The translations under genes were made by a program, and so were the position numbers. The notes under the pieces were generated by a model. That model was not told where the DNA came from. It saw only the letters and a list, made by a program, of their open reading frames with translations, and searched no databases. 64,000 bases of DNA from Saprospirales bacterium (GTDB lineage Bacteria > Bacteroidota > Bacteroidia > Chitinophagales > Saprospiraceae), in assembly GCA_016719895.1 (NCBI GenBank), contig JADJYG010000005.1, positions 1 to 64,000 of the forward strand. The letters run 5' to 3'. Positions 15,901 to 25,313 of the stretch are shown piece by piece; positions within the stretch are counted from its first letter, which is position 1, and every line of letters starts with the position of its first letter.

Positions 15901-16274
15901 AACAGCACAAACGATGCGCTGTCCAGTGTCATCTCGGCATTCAAAGCGGAATTGACCAGGTTACAGGAAAGTTTGCCGCTGACTTTCGGCGCAACATATT
16001 CAAAGGCTGCGATGCGCAGGCGCTAATCACCGGCGCCGAAAGCCGCTACGAGTAGGCCGGCAGCCCGGCTGCCTTGATCGACGCGGCTATCGGCGCCATC
16101 CGCGAGCAAACGCGCCTGCCGCTTTTTTACCAATACCTCGACCTTATTCTTTCCGATGGCCTGGTGACGCCGAGGGAACACAAAATTGTCGGGTACCTGA
16201 AAACTAAATTCAAGGTTACGGACGATGCGGTTGAAATGGGCCTGGAAGTTTTGCTGGTGAAAAACCGGTTGTAG
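15901..16274 (+). pseudogene. Degraded TerB-like gene
   Basis: The 3' part (16056-16274) encodes AIREQTRLPLFYQYLDLILS, then DGLVTPREHKIVGYLKTKF and a KVTDDAVEMGLEVLLVKNRL end, resembling the C-terminal helices of TerB-like tellurite-resistance/DUF533 proteins (acidic helix, then a conserved LxDGxVxxxE). The frame is open upstream (FKGCDAQALITGAESRYE) except for an in-frame TAG at 16053-16055. Further upstream, coding-looking sequence (SVISAFKAELTRLQESL) is in another frame. At least one nonsense and one frameshift mutation are thus inferred. No plausible start codon precedes the intact part except a TTG at 16074. Confidence 0.45.
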
Positions 16275-16334
16275 CGATTGTTTTACGACCAGGACGATGT
16301 TCCCCGCCCGAGCACCTGTCCCAACAACGCCTCT

Positions 16335-16526
16335 TCAAGGCTGTCTGTCCAATTTTTTCATCAGAAATGTCAAGGTGAGGTAAACAAGTAAAGCATACAG
16401 CAAGGACAAATTTGTGGTCATCGGCCTGTTCGGGTCACCTGTCGAAATGTGCATCAATTCAGCGATCATGCCGCCGCCTAACAAGCTGATAATTGCTCTG
16501 ATCCAGGTATTTTTTAAGTAGTTCAT
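16335..16526 (-). CDS. Small two-helix membrane protein
   Basis: 63 residues. MNYLKNTWIRAIISLLGGGM starts a first transmembrane helix, a conserved-looking loop AELMHISTGDPNRPMTTN follows, then a second helix LSLLYALLVYLTLTFLMKK and a short basic tail. The loop with HISTGDPNRP is of a kind seen in small conserved Bacteroidetes inner-membrane proteins. A TACTTTTC box (16553-16560, minus strand) 27 nt upstream of the ATG is one base from the -7 consensus. Function unknown. It follows no obvious operon partner. Confidence 0.65.
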   Translation of the reverse strand: MNYLKNTWIRAIISLLGGGMIAELMHISTGDPNRPMTTNLSLLYALLVYLTLTFLMKKLDRQP

Positions 16527-16571
16527 TAGATTGGTTTTCCTTCAGTATTTGTGAAAAGTACTGGCTAACCG

Positions 16572-16600
16572 GGCGGGCAGCCCTTGAAGAACTGCCCGCC
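16572..16600 (-). terminator. GC-rich stem-loop downstream of 1387-residue gene
   Basis: A perfect 9-bp stem, GGCGGGCAG with CTGCCCGCC, and an 11-nt loop, located 11 nt after the stop of the PKD protein gene (transcribed leftward). No U-tract follows, so it may act as a 3'-end stabiliser rather than a classical intrinsic terminator. Confidence 0.5.
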
Positions 16601-16611
16601 TCGAAGATGAA

Positions 16612-19600
16612 TCACTGTTTTACTACCTTAGCCACCTCGAACAACCGGTCCGCAGCCAGAATTTTTATAAAGTACACACCCGGTTGCAGGTATTCCATCT
16701 CAACCGGCATGCTGATAACTCCATCCGGAATGTCGGCGACATGTATGGAACGGCCGGTGGCGTCAGTCAGGAACAAGCGCCCGTTTTTCGGCGCGCCGGC
16801 CATCCATTCGACCGTCACGCCACCCGTGGTCGGGTTGGGAAATACCCGTACCGGGCTGACTTCCGGCGGCAGCAACTCCTCGACCGAAACTACCCCGCAA
16901 TCCGGACCGCCCGATACGGCCCGCTGGCATTGGATCAGGGTGTACGACGTGGTTTTGGTGCAAAACCCGCCGTTTATGAAGCAAGTAATGGTTACGGTGT
17001 AGGTGCCGGCAGCGTTGGCGGTAATTATCGGAACATTGGTCGGGCCTACGATCACGCCGTTGGTTGTCGACCACGAGAATGCGCAATTATGGGGGCAAGT
17101 CATCGTCGGCGGGATCACTGCAGTAGCTGTCAGCATGACCGTTTCATTTTCACAGCGGAAACACGGCCCTTCGATCACCGGGAAACAGGCCGGATCGATG
17201 GTCGCCACCAGCGAAGTATCTGTGTTGTTCGGGCAGCAGTCGTCTTTCACTACGGCATAGTAATTGCCTGCCAGGGGCAGGGTGGCGTAAATGAAAGACG
17301 ACATCGTTGAGCCGGGCGGCTCGTTGGTCGTGCCGATGTACATGCAGTCCTTGAACCAATCAACGGTATACGAACAGGGCGTGCAAGGCGTGCCCGGCGG
17401 GCAGCCGGCCACCGTGCAGGGCGCCCATTGTACATCCAGCATGACCTGCTGTTCGGCGCAAGGGTCGGAGGTGGCCGTAAAAGCCGTGATGGTCAGCGGG
17501 TCTTTTACTTCCAGCAACACCTGCACCGTATCCGCCGGGCACACGCCGTTTTTCGTTTCCACGTAATAATATGCAGAGGTCTGCAGGATGTTCGTATTCC
17601 AGTTCGGGTTCATCGTGCCGGCGTTGGGCAGCAGCGTGCCGCCGCCGAGGGCGGGGTCGCAGGGGCGGGTGTACCAGTCCCAGGTTGGGGGATCAGCCAG
17701 GTCGAAGCTGTCGCAGCCGGGGGTAAAGTGCAGGGTTATATCTTCATACGGGCAGAGCGTATTAGCCTCGAAGGGTTTTACCTCCAGGGTTCCCTTCGGC
17801 GCATCGTCGCTGTACAGCCGGATACGGGCCTTGCATTCGCGCACGCCGCAGAAATCAGCAATTCTGACGGTATAGTAGAAATCCTCGTAACAGTCGGTCA
17901 GCGGGTTGGCCATCGACAGACATTGCGTGGGGGTATAAGTTGGCGCCGGGCCTTGCTGCACGCCGTTTCCAAAGGGGTCATACCATTGAATGGACGGAAA
18001 ACAGGCATTGGACGGGGCGTTCAATGCCAGGGTAAGCGGCGCCGGCGTGATACATGACCCGGTATAGCAGTAGTTCTGGTCGTTCAGCAGGGTGCAGGTC
18101 GTCGGCGCGCACAGCTGGATACAGGCGATGTTGGAGGTCAGCATAGTGCAGGGGCCGTCGTTTAGTTGTACGACGGCGTACACGCACACGTCGCCGCTCA
18201 TGCTCGCCGGAAAAAGGTGCAGGGGTTCGAGTACGTTCGGCATATTGGTTTGCTGGTATGGGAGGCCGCCCCAGGGCGTGGTGGGGCAGATACCCGTGGC
18301 GGGCTTGGGCCGTACAAACCAGCTCACCTGGGTGATATTGCACAAGGTACCGAAAGGCTGGATCGACACATCCAGCACTTTGTCGTCTTCGCAGGCGGTG
18401 ACGGGGGGCACCTCGATGGATTTACAACAAATCGTGGGAATCGAAACAGGGAGCGTGCAGGTAAAGCTACCGCCCACCAGGCAAATGCAGTTCGCTTGTA
18501 CCGTCAGGTTCAGCGCCGCGGGCGTGGTGCAGGTAACGTGGATGGTTCCGGTGAGCGTCGTAAGCGGGAAACCGCTTTCGGCAAAGTTGCTCAGGGCCCA
18601 TCCGGGTGGCAGGTTTATCAGGTTATAACTACAGAAAGAGGACGGCGTCATATCCTGAACCGTAATGGTGAAATCGTAGGCGTCAAAGTCGTTCGGGTTG
18701 CACTTCAGGCTGCTGCTGATCAACTTTATGCAGTTGACGCAATTGTTGACGATGACCGGTTTGCAAATAGTGGCCACACAGCCCATAGGGTCCGTAACCG
18801 TCACACATACATTGAATCCCCCGCCCCCGCAAGGGAACTGATAACTGATGGTGGGGTTATTCGTCGTCGCGTCGATGGTACCGTTTCCATCGAAATCCCA
18901 TTCATACGTATACGTGCCCTGGAAACAACTGCTGCTCGTAGCGGTAAAGGTGACTTTAAAACAGTCGCCGGGCGTGCAGGTAAAATCGGCAGTACAGGGC
19001 GGAGACGAGCAGAAATTGGTACAACAACCTTTGATCGGCTGTACCTGAGGAGAAATGAATGACGGCTCGTTAAAGTTTGCATTGGAAACGCTGATCGGGC
19101 TTGCCGTCAGGATCAGTGGTGTGGTTGGGAATGGAAAATCAAAGCGGCAGGCCGCATTCAGGTCGAGGTCGTAAGCCCCAACCAACATATCCCAGCTGCC
19201 GAAAAACGACGTGTTTCTCAGGCGGGTATCGGCGTAGAAAATGCGGTCGTGGGAGGGGGTGACCGAGATGACGCCGTTGGCAAAACTGGTTTCGGTAAAA
19301 TCTTCTAAATACCTCGCCCAGTCGACGCTGAGTATCGAGCCTCCCCCGTGAAAAAAGTAATTGAGTTTGTGCACCACCTGGTAGTTTTTGCCCAACGCCG
19401 GATTCTTGTTTTCCCCGATGACGTACAACTTGCCGTACTGGTCCACCCAGATGTCTTTGAAGTTGGTAATATTCGGGAACTGTAAACTGGCCGGATTGCC
19501 CGGCGCCGTGGAAAACGGGGCCGGGCCAAACGGGCTGATTACCATGACAAAAGCCTCGTGCGCCGCAAAATTCTCCCCAACAAGGGCTATCAGGTTACTC

Positions 19601-20775
19601 CACAGGGGAATCCCGTCGTGAATATCCATCGACTGTGGGTAGCGGACGCTGTTCAGCACGCTCCCGTTTGCGCCGTCGATGACCAGCAGCGCGCCATCGT
19701 TGTTGGTGATCAGGCCGGTCATGATCAGGTCGCCACCGTACGGGAACAAGCCCAGGGAGAATTCATCATCCGTCGGATTGCTGGAGTAGGCGTATTCCAC
19801 CGACCAGTTCCGCGTCCCGGAGGCGCCGACGTTGTAGAGCACCACCACGTCGTTGGAAGAAGGCGCTGCCGAGGCCGGGTTCTTTCTTCCCAGGATATAA
19901 TACGGGTAAGCCGGATTGAGCGGGCTGGGATGCCGGACGATCCGGTTGAAACCTTCGCGCCCGTCCTGGTCGTAGTATTTTGAAAACACCCAGTTGCCCG
20001 AGTCGTCGATTTTGAGCAACACAGAGCGGTTGTTCACAGTGGTGGAGAGCGGCCACGTCCAGCCTACCAACAGGAATTCATCGGCATTGGGATCGTACTC
20101 AAAATCCACCAGCCTGCTGGGGGTCGTCAGTTCGCGTTCAAAGACCAGCGCCCCGGTGTTCAGGTCGAATTTTGAAAACGTTCCGTATTCCACGCCGCCA
20201 ACTACCCGGTAGCCGGAAACGTATATGCCGTCGCCAAAAGCCTTTGTTGCCGTGGGGCGGTTATCCGCGCCATCGCCGTAAACTTTTTCCAGCAAAACAG
20301 CAGGGGTGGTACAGGTGGGCACCATAAACTGCGATACGGCTATCGGTAGCGCGCAAGGCCCACCCGGCTGGTTGATCGTCGCCGAAAATTGTACCTGTGC
20401 GTTGGGCGCATTGGCCAGGCAGATCCGGCCCAGGTTGAATTTCGGATTGCAGCCAATGGCCAGCGCGGCAAAGTTGGAGGAAAAAACCGCCTGATAGCTG
20501 CCTTGCAGCGTGGCCGTCACAATACTGGTATTGGCGGAGGTGGCCGAGGCGATGGGCGCCGTGGCATTAGGGTTGCCGTTGGTGGAAATGATCAGCGGGC
20601 TGTATGTCAACGCCAGGTTGCAGGCCGGGCCGCCGTTGTTGCAAAAAAGCACATCGAAGCAGCAGGGGTCGTTGGGGACTTGCACCAGTTCGACTTTAAA
20701 ATCACAGATACACTGGGCAGAAAGCTGCGCCCAGCCTGCCAGCCCGACCATTATGAGGATAAATATCTTTTTCAT
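16612..20775 (-). CDS. Large PKD-domain surface protein with T9SS type A sorting domain
   Basis: 1387 residues starting with the signal peptide MKKIFILIMVGLAGWAQLSA. Residues about 165-560 contain propeller-like repeats (DGIYVSGYRVVGGVEYGTF, KLYVIGENKNPALG). A PKD domain is near 593-680 (YTYEWDFDGNGTID), followed by several Cys-rich Ig-like segments with many CC and CxxC pairs. The last 80 residues form a VFPNPTTGGVTVEW-type T9SS sorting domain ending EVAKVVKQ. It lies 49 nt downstream of another LamG protein gene in the same direction and may be co-transcribed with it. Export by Sec plus T9SS is well supported; the biological role (adhesion, matrix) is inferred. Confidence 0.85.
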   Translation of the reverse strand: MKKIFILIMVGLAGWAQLSAQCICDFKVELVQVPNDPCCFDVLFCNNGGPACNLALTYSPLIISTNGNPNATAPIASATSANTSIVTATLQGSYQAVFSSNFAALAIGCNPKFNLGRICLANAPNAQVQFSATINQPGGPCALPIAVSQFMVPTCTTPAVLLEKVYGDGADNRPTATKAFGDGIYVSGYRVVGGVEYGTFSKFDLNTGALVFERELTTPSRLVDFEYDPNADEFLLVGWTWPLSTTVNNRSVLLKIDDSGNWVFSKYYDQDGREGFNRIVRHPSPLNPAYPYYILGRKNPASAAPSSNDVVVLYNVGASGTRNWSVEYAYSSNPTDDEFSLGLFPYGGDLIMTGLITNNDGALLVIDGANGSVLNSVRYPQSMDIHDGIPLWSNLIALVGENFAAHEAFVMVISPFGPAPFSTAPGNPASLQFPNITNFKDIWVDQYGKLYVIGENKNPALGKNYQVVHKLNYFFHGGGSILSVDWARYLEDFTETSFANGVISVTPSHDRIFYADTRLRNTSFFGSWDMLVGAYDLDLNAACRFDFPFPTTPLILTASPISVSNANFNEPSFISPQVQPIKGCCTNFCSSPPCTADFTCTPGDCFKVTFTATSSSCFQGTYTYEWDFDGNGTIDATTNNPTISYQFPCGGGGFNVCVTVTDPMGCVATICKPVIVNNCVNCIKLISSSLKCNPNDFDAYDFTITVQDMTPSSFCSYNLINLPPGWALSNFAESGFPLTTLTGTIHVTCTTPAALNLTVQANCICLVGGSFTCTLPVSIPTICCKSIEVPPVTACEDDKVLDVSIQPFGTLCNITQVSWFVRPKPATGICPTTPWGGLPYQQTNMPNVLEPLHLFPASMSGDVCVYAVVQLNDGPCTMLTSNIACIQLCAPTTCTLLNDQNYCYTGSCITPAPLTLALNAPSNACFPSIQWYDPFGNGVQQGPAPTYTPTQCLSMANPLTDCYEDFYYTVRIADFCGVRECKARIRLYSDDAPKGTLEVKPFEANTLCPYEDITLHFTPGCDSFDLADPPTWDWYTRPCDPALGGGTLLPNAGTMNPNWNTNILQTSAYYYVETKNGVCPADTVQVLLEVKDPLTITAFTATSDPCAEQQVMLDVQWAPCTVAGCPPGTPCTPCSYTVDWFKDCMYIGTTNEPPGSTMSSFIYATLPLAGNYYAVVKDDCCPNNTDTSLVATIDPACFPVIEGPCFRCENETVMLTATAVIPPTMTCPHNCAFSWSTTNGVIVGPTNVPIITANAAGTYTVTITCFINGGFCTKTTSYTLIQCQRAVSGGPDCGVVSVEELLPPEVSPVRVFPNPTTGGVTVEWMAGAPKNGRLFLTDATGRSIHVADIPDGVISMPVEMEYLQPGVYFIKILAADRLFEVAKVVKQ

Positions 20776-20824
20776 TGGATGAAGTTTAGTTTTTTAAACG
20801 GGAATGGAAGGAAAAACTCCGTGG

Positions 20825-23200
20825 TCATTGGCAGGGGGTAATGGTAATTTGCTTGGAGGCCGTACAGCTGGTGTTCGGGTCGGTGACCGTCAGGGTGTAG
20901 GTCGTTCCGGCAGCGTCGGGCGTATGCACGCATTCGCAGGGGCCATTGGAGCCCGGCGTACAGGGGCCGCCGTTGCTGGCGGTCCAGCTATACGTCAGGC
21001 CGGTACTCCCGCAGGTGCTGTACGAACTGCAGCCCACAAGGGTAATCGGTACCCCGAGGCAGGCGCAGGGATTGTCCTGCGGGCACTCGATGACGGGCAC
21101 GATTTCACAGACCTGGAGAATCAGTGGCTGCGAGGTCTGCTTGTAGCAGCCGTCATACACTTCCACCCAGTAACAGGCCGGCTGCGTGGCGTTGATGGAT
21201 TGGCCGTGGCCAACCAGAATACCGTTGCAATACCAGTTGTACGTGCAGTTGGGGTCATAGGGAGAAACGGTGATGGTCGTGGTCCCACCCTTGCAGATGG
21301 GGTTTTGGGCGGCGGTGATGACCGGCGCCGGTTTCTGCGGCTTCAGGGTAATTTTGACGATGTTGCTGTGGCAAGGCGCGCAGTCCGAGTAGGGCCAGTG
21401 CAAGGGCCGGCATTCGATGCGGTAGAGGATCATGGTTTCGCCGGGCGGCCAGGCTTGGGGCGAAAACGGGTTCGGCGGGCTGAGCTGGGGCAGCGTGTTG
21501 GTGTTTTGCGTGGAGTTGCCAAAACCATTCAGGTCAATCCAGACGCCCTGCGAGGGGAACATGAATTGCCACATCGCATTGCAGTTTTTAAAATCCGCCG
21601 GATTCAGCATCACCAGATCCACGTCGTTGCCGGGGCAGAGCCAATAGTCGTACTGCCCGCCGTTGGGGTCCTGCGTCAGCGCCGGCTCGGGCTGCGCGTC
21701 AATCGTGCCGCACATGGGCTGTTTGTCCACCGGGATGCAGACTTTGGTGGCGTACAGCGGGCAGACGCCGTTATGGATTTTTGCCTCAAAACACAAATCG
21801 GGAAAAAATGCCGTGCTGTTGAAGGGAAAGGAAACCAGGTTGTCCAACGGCAAGATTGGAAAACCATTGATGCACCATTGTATGCTCAGGTCGCCGGCTG
21901 GCGGTATGGCAGGCAGCGTAACGTATGGATGGTTTGAGGTGATGGAAACCGTCGTTGAATACGTGGAGCCGTCGCAAAGCGCCACATTGGGCGGCGACGG
22001 CAGCGGCGGATTGAGCGCAATGGTTGCGTTGGTCACCGGGCAATAAATCCGCAACGGCGCCAGGTAATCGGGAGTCATGTAGGTGCAAGTCTGCGGCGGC
22101 GTACCTTTGGTGATGACCGCCCGGAATTTCCGGTCCACATAGCCGGTTGTACTGTTCGCGCAATTGATGCTCAGGGCCGGGTCTCCGGGAGGCACGCCGA
22201 AGCAAAGGCCCGTGAGGCTGGTCAGCGGCGTCCAGGCAGTGCTGACGCCCACGTCGAAGTATTCCCATGCCACTGCGGCCCCGGCAAGTCCCAGCGCCTG
22301 CGACCCGTTATGATTGACGCAAAAATGCACGCCGGTGCCGTCGCAGATGGCCACCAGGGAAATGGTTTGCGAGCCCAGGTCCGTAATGTCCAGGTTCAGA
22401 AACGGCGGGCAAAGGTTGCAAACAAAATTGCTCAGGGGGTTCACACTGGTCAGGCTGAAATTGACGAGATTGCCGTGGTTGCCGTTTCCGCTGAAATCTA
22501 TGGCCGTAGCGCCCGGGTTGGGGCCATCGGGGGTCATGTTCTGGTTCAGGTGCCAGTTGATCAGCAAGCCTGGTAACGGAATGGTGTTCGTCAGCGTGCA
22601 GTCTTTGGCATCCTGGATTTGGGTGGCGGTACGGGCGTAATTCCAGAGGCGGATTTCATCCACCTGCCCCTCCCAATCCTGGGTTGGCGTCTGCCCGCCG
22701 CCCCAGTGACCCACGCGAAACACGGTGGTATTTAACACGCCCAATCCGGTGAGCGGCGCAAGCGGATTGCCGTCGAGATAAATCTGAACGGTAGCGCCGC
22801 TCCGAACCACGGCCAGATGGTGCCAGGCCGACGTTGAAACGGGGACTAATACGTTGAAGGAACTCGCGGGGGTGGCATCATTCCAAAAAAGCACCAGGTT
22901 GTTGCCGTTCTCGCCGATTTCAAAGCGCGTCGTCCCGGACAGGGAGAACAAGCGCCGGAAGGCCTGACCGCCCAGCGGGCCGCCGGTGCTTAAAAACCAG
23001 CCTTCTACGGTGAAATTGCTGTTGCCCGACACCGGGCTGGGGCTGCGCTCGATAAAATCGCCGTTCGGGCTGGTGAACGTGCTGCCTTTAAAAGCCAGGC
23101 ACTGGTTTTCGCAGATTTGGGCGGTAGTATTTGTGGTGATCAGGGAAAAACCAACCAAAAGAATAGTTGGGACAAGCAACTGCGCGCATAGTTTGTTCAT
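20825..23200 (-). CDS. LamG-domain secreted protein lacking a T9SS sorting domain
   Basis: 791 residues. N-terminal signal peptide (LLVPTILLVGFSLITTNTTA), then a LamG jelly roll at about 30-240 (FTVEGWFLSTGGPLGGQ; WEGQVDEIRLWNYARTATQI), then Cys-rich Ig-like modules. The C-terminus stops right after an Ig-like repeat (TYTLTVTDPNTSCTASKQIT), without the PNPxxG sorting module seen in its neighbours or a CHU_C domain. The stop lies 49 nt before the 1387-residue gene. Either the gene has lost its 3' end, or the protein is released or attached by another route. The N-terminal half closely parallels that of the 826-residue protein at 1539-4019. Confidence 0.8.
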   Translation of the reverse strand: MNKLCAQLLVPTILLVGFSLITTNTTAQICENQCLAFKGSTFTSPNGDFIERSPSPVSGNSNFTVEGWFLSTGGPLGGQAFRRLFSLSGTTRFEIGENGNNLVLFWNDATPASSFNVLVPVSTSAWHHLAVVRSGATVQIYLDGNPLAPLTGLGVLNTTVFRVGHWGGGQTPTQDWEGQVDEIRLWNYARTATQIQDAKDCTLTNTIPLPGLLINWHLNQNMTPDGPNPGATAIDFSGNGNHGNLVNFSLTSVNPLSNFVCNLCPPFLNLDITDLGSQTISLVAICDGTGVHFCVNHNGSQALGLAGAAVAWEYFDVGVSTAWTPLTSLTGLCFGVPPGDPALSINCANSTTGYVDRKFRAVITKGTPPQTCTYMTPDYLAPLRIYCPVTNATIALNPPLPSPPNVALCDGSTYSTTVSITSNHPYVTLPAIPPAGDLSIQWCINGFPILPLDNLVSFPFNSTAFFPDLCFEAKIHNGVCPLYATKVCIPVDKQPMCGTIDAQPEPALTQDPNGGQYDYWLCPGNDVDLVMLNPADFKNCNAMWQFMFPSQGVWIDLNGFGNSTQNTNTLPQLSPPNPFSPQAWPPGETMILYRIECRPLHWPYSDCAPCHSNIVKITLKPQKPAPVITAAQNPICKGGTTTITVSPYDPNCTYNWYCNGILVGHGQSINATQPACYWVEVYDGCYKQTSQPLILQVCEIVPVIECPQDNPCACLGVPITLVGCSSYSTCGSTGLTYSWTASNGGPCTPGSNGPCECVHTPDAAGTTYTLTVTDPNTSCTASKQITITPCQ

Positions 23201-23371
23201 TGGTCAAGGACGTTTACAGGGTGCGGACAATAGGGAATGGGCACGCCATTTTCCCGGGTATATCAGTATTGTACACTTTTCGACCACCCGGTTACCGCGG
23301 TTTCTCCTTTTTTACAGAAAAAATATTCTCTTTGCAAACCGGTAACCTCCCAGCCGTTTTCCAAACAATCC

Positions 23372-23980
23372 ATGCAGAAACATTCGCTCACCCAAGCCGA
23401 GATGATCGCGGCGTTAACCGGTTATGATGCCGACCGGCGCCGATTGGTCTTGCGGTACTTGTTTGAGCATTCCGCGCTCCGGCGGCTGACCCTGGCGCAT
23501 GTGGGCAAATACGGCGGCAACCGGCAGGACGCGGAAGATGTTTTCCAGGAAGCCGTCATCGTATTCGATCGCAAACTCCGCCAGGGCGCCTTTCGCGGGG
23601 AAAGTAATCTGGAAACGTATTTCATGGGTATCGTGCGCTGGTATTGGTTCAACGAACAACACCGGACCGGGCGGGGGGCCTTCGTTACCAACGAAAACCC
23701 GCCGGAACCTCCCCCCGGGGGTAATCCCGAACTGGAGTATCTCCTGACCGAACGCCGCGAACAACTGGATAAACTAATAGAACAGCTGGCTGATAAATGC
23801 CGGAACCTTTTGAAAATGTATCAGTTGGACTTCTCGATGGACGAAATCGCCCGACTCATGGGTTATGCCAACAGCGGCGTGGCCAAAAAAGAAGCTTTCC
23901 TTTGCCGCCAGCGGCTCCGCACCTTGCTCAACCAGCATCCGGAGATCTGGCAGGACTTGATTAAACGCAAACGACCATGA
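23372..23980 (+). CDS. ECF-type RNA polymerase sigma factor
   Basis: 202 residues from the ATG at 23372. Region 2 is visible in QDAEDVFQEAVIVFDRKLRQ followed by LETYFMGIVRWYWFNEQ, the expected DxEDxxQExF and YLxxIxxN patterns of extracytoplasmic-function sigma-70 factors. A Pro/Gly-rich linker follows (NPPEPPPGGNPE). Region 4 is the C-terminal LIEQLADKCRNLLKMYQLDF, with SMDEIARLMGYAN as the helix-turn-helix. The stop overlaps the next start by 4 nt (ATGA), so it is coupled to an anti-sigma-like membrane protein. Likely directs transcription of an envelope regulon; targets unknown. Confidence 0.88.
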   Translation: MQKHSLTQAEMIAALTGYDADRRRLVLRYLFEHSALRRLTLAHVGKYGGNRQDAEDVFQEAVIVFDRKLRQGAFRGESNLETYFMGIVRWYWFNEQHRTGRGAFVTNENPPEPPPGGNPELEYLLTERREQLDKLIEQLADKCRNLLKMYQLDFSMDEIARLMGYANSGVAKKEAFLCRQRLRTLLNQHPEIWQDLIKRKRP

Positions 23981-24840
23981 AAGAGGAGATTCCGGACGAT
24001 CTGACCCGGGCCTGGCTGAACGGTCAACTGGCCCCGGCAGAACGGGAAAAGATGGAACGGCTGCTCGACAGCGATCCTTCATTGGCCGCCGGCATGGCGC
24101 GTCGCCGCGCAGAAATGGCTGTTTCCGAACTGCTCATCGCCGCTGAAACGCGCAATCTGTTCCGCGAATGGCGGGCTGAATCTCCGCAGCCCCTCCCCGG
24201 TGTCAAGCCCGCCGTGTGGCTGGCCGGTATTGTCGCCGGATTTGTCCTGATGGCCGTAGCGGTATGGCTGGTTTGCTTCCCGCCCGGCGCCCCGGCGCTG
24301 CCCGCTGAAAATCCTTCGCCGAAACTACAACCTACTCCTCCAGCATCGTCCGCGCCCATAGCGGCGGCGCCTGCGGAAAAACCGGCCGCGACTCCTGCCG
24401 CTTCTATAAACTACCGCGCTCTGGCAACCCGGTATTTGCCCGACCCCACTTTTTCCAAGCTCCGGCGTACGACGGTGGATACCGCAGCCAGCCCTTATCG
24501 CCAGGCGCAACGGGCATTCGAAGCCGGCGATTACCGGCGTACTATCGGCTTGCTGGCTCAAACCGATAGTACGCAGCAACAATCGGCGGCATTTTTATCC
24601 GCTCATGCCTTGTTTCGTTTGCAACGCTTCGCCGAAGCGGAAGCGCAGTTTGCCCGCCTCGTGGAAGGGAATAGCCGGCAATACCGGTTTGCCAGCGAAT
24701 GGGCTGTGCTGATGTGCCGCCTGGCGGATTTCGCCAATCACCATAAAGAAGCCCGGCAACAACTCGACTCTATTTTGAATAACCCGGAACACCCATACTA
24801 TGAACAAGCCAGACAGCTACGGCAGAAGATGAAAGAATGA
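23977..24840 (+). CDS. Membrane-anchored anti-sigma-like protein with TPR domain
   Basis: 287 residues. The N-terminal 60 residues (DDLTRAWLNGQLAPAEREKM, then LLDSDPSLAAGMARRRAEM) resemble the helical zinc-less anti-sigma domain, with the typical L-x-G-x-L-x-x-x-E pattern. A single transmembrane helix follows (AGIVAGFVLMAVAVWLVCF), then a Pro/Ala-rich periplasmic linker and a tetratricopeptide-like domain (YRQAQRAFEAGDYRRTIGLL; AEAEAQFARLVEGNSRQYRF). The 4-nt overlap with the sigma factor gene suggests it holds that factor at the membrane; the TPR part would be the sensor or partner-binding module. The anti-sigma assignment is inference from context and N-terminal pattern. Confidence 0.75.
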   Translation: MKEEIPDDLTRAWLNGQLAPAEREKMERLLDSDPSLAAGMARRRAEMAVSELLIAAETRNLFREWRAESPQPLPGVKPAVWLAGIVAGFVLMAVAVWLVCFPPGAPALPAENPSPKLQPTPPASSAPIAAAPAEKPAATPAASINYRALATRYLPDPTFSKLRRTTVDTAASPYRQAQRAFEAGDYRRTIGLLAQTDSTQQQSAAFLSAHALFRLQRFAEAEAQFARLVEGNSRQYRFASEWAVLMCRLADFANHHKEARQQLDSILNNPEHPYYEQARQLRQKMKE

Positions 24841-24850
24841 CGCGGACTGG

Positions 24851-24920
24851 GCAGACAGGATTTTTAGCCCGTAAAGTGATGGGATAGGATCGCGCAGGAT
24901 CGCTCAGGATGGGCAGGATT
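24851..24920 (+). repeat. CAGGATT-rich tract after sigma/anti-sigma operon
   Basis: Five AGGAT words (three reading CAGGAT) in about 70 nt, starting 11 nt after the anti-sigma stop and oriented sense to that gene. Same word composition as the tracts at 36.9, 37.6 and 45.9 kb. Confidence 0.7.
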
Positions 24921-24933
24921 ATTATTTTTATAA

Positions 24934-25271
24934 TCGGATTCCACGAAACAGTACGATTTTGGCTCATATTCCCAACGGGTTGGCAGCAATTCTCGGTTTG
25001 CACCAATTCTTCGCGTTAACGAGGGCTTGTCATGTTGGAAACAGCCACACAAGCCAAATTTTACGCTGAAATGTTGACTTGTGTGGCTGTTTCCAACATG
25101 ACAAGCCCGCAGAGAATCGGTGGTTAAAGGCAAAGCGAGAATCACTGGCGGGTTGGTAGCCTAACACTCGATTTTCAGTCAATAAGGCACATGAGCCACG
25201 ATTTTTTTGGTCATTACTATGCTCTTTTTCATCCTGAAAATCCTGTCTGAATACGCTACGGCAAAAACTCC
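24934..25271. repeat. Intergenic repeat A with 31-bp perfect hairpin
   Basis: About 340 bp of non-coding sequence that recurs in inverted orientation at 36944-37319. The core is a perfect 31-bp inverted repeat (25023-25053 and 25078-25108, starting GGGCTTGTCATGTTGGAAAC) with a 24-nt loop. The right part ends in ATCCTGAAAATCCTGTC followed by CTACGGCAAAAACTCC, that is, CAGGAT words in sense to the glutathione peroxidase gene that converges from the other side. Confidence 0.85.
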
Positions 25272-25313
25272 GGTCCAACTGATCAAGGGCGGCCTGCCAA
25301 GCCAAACCAGCGT

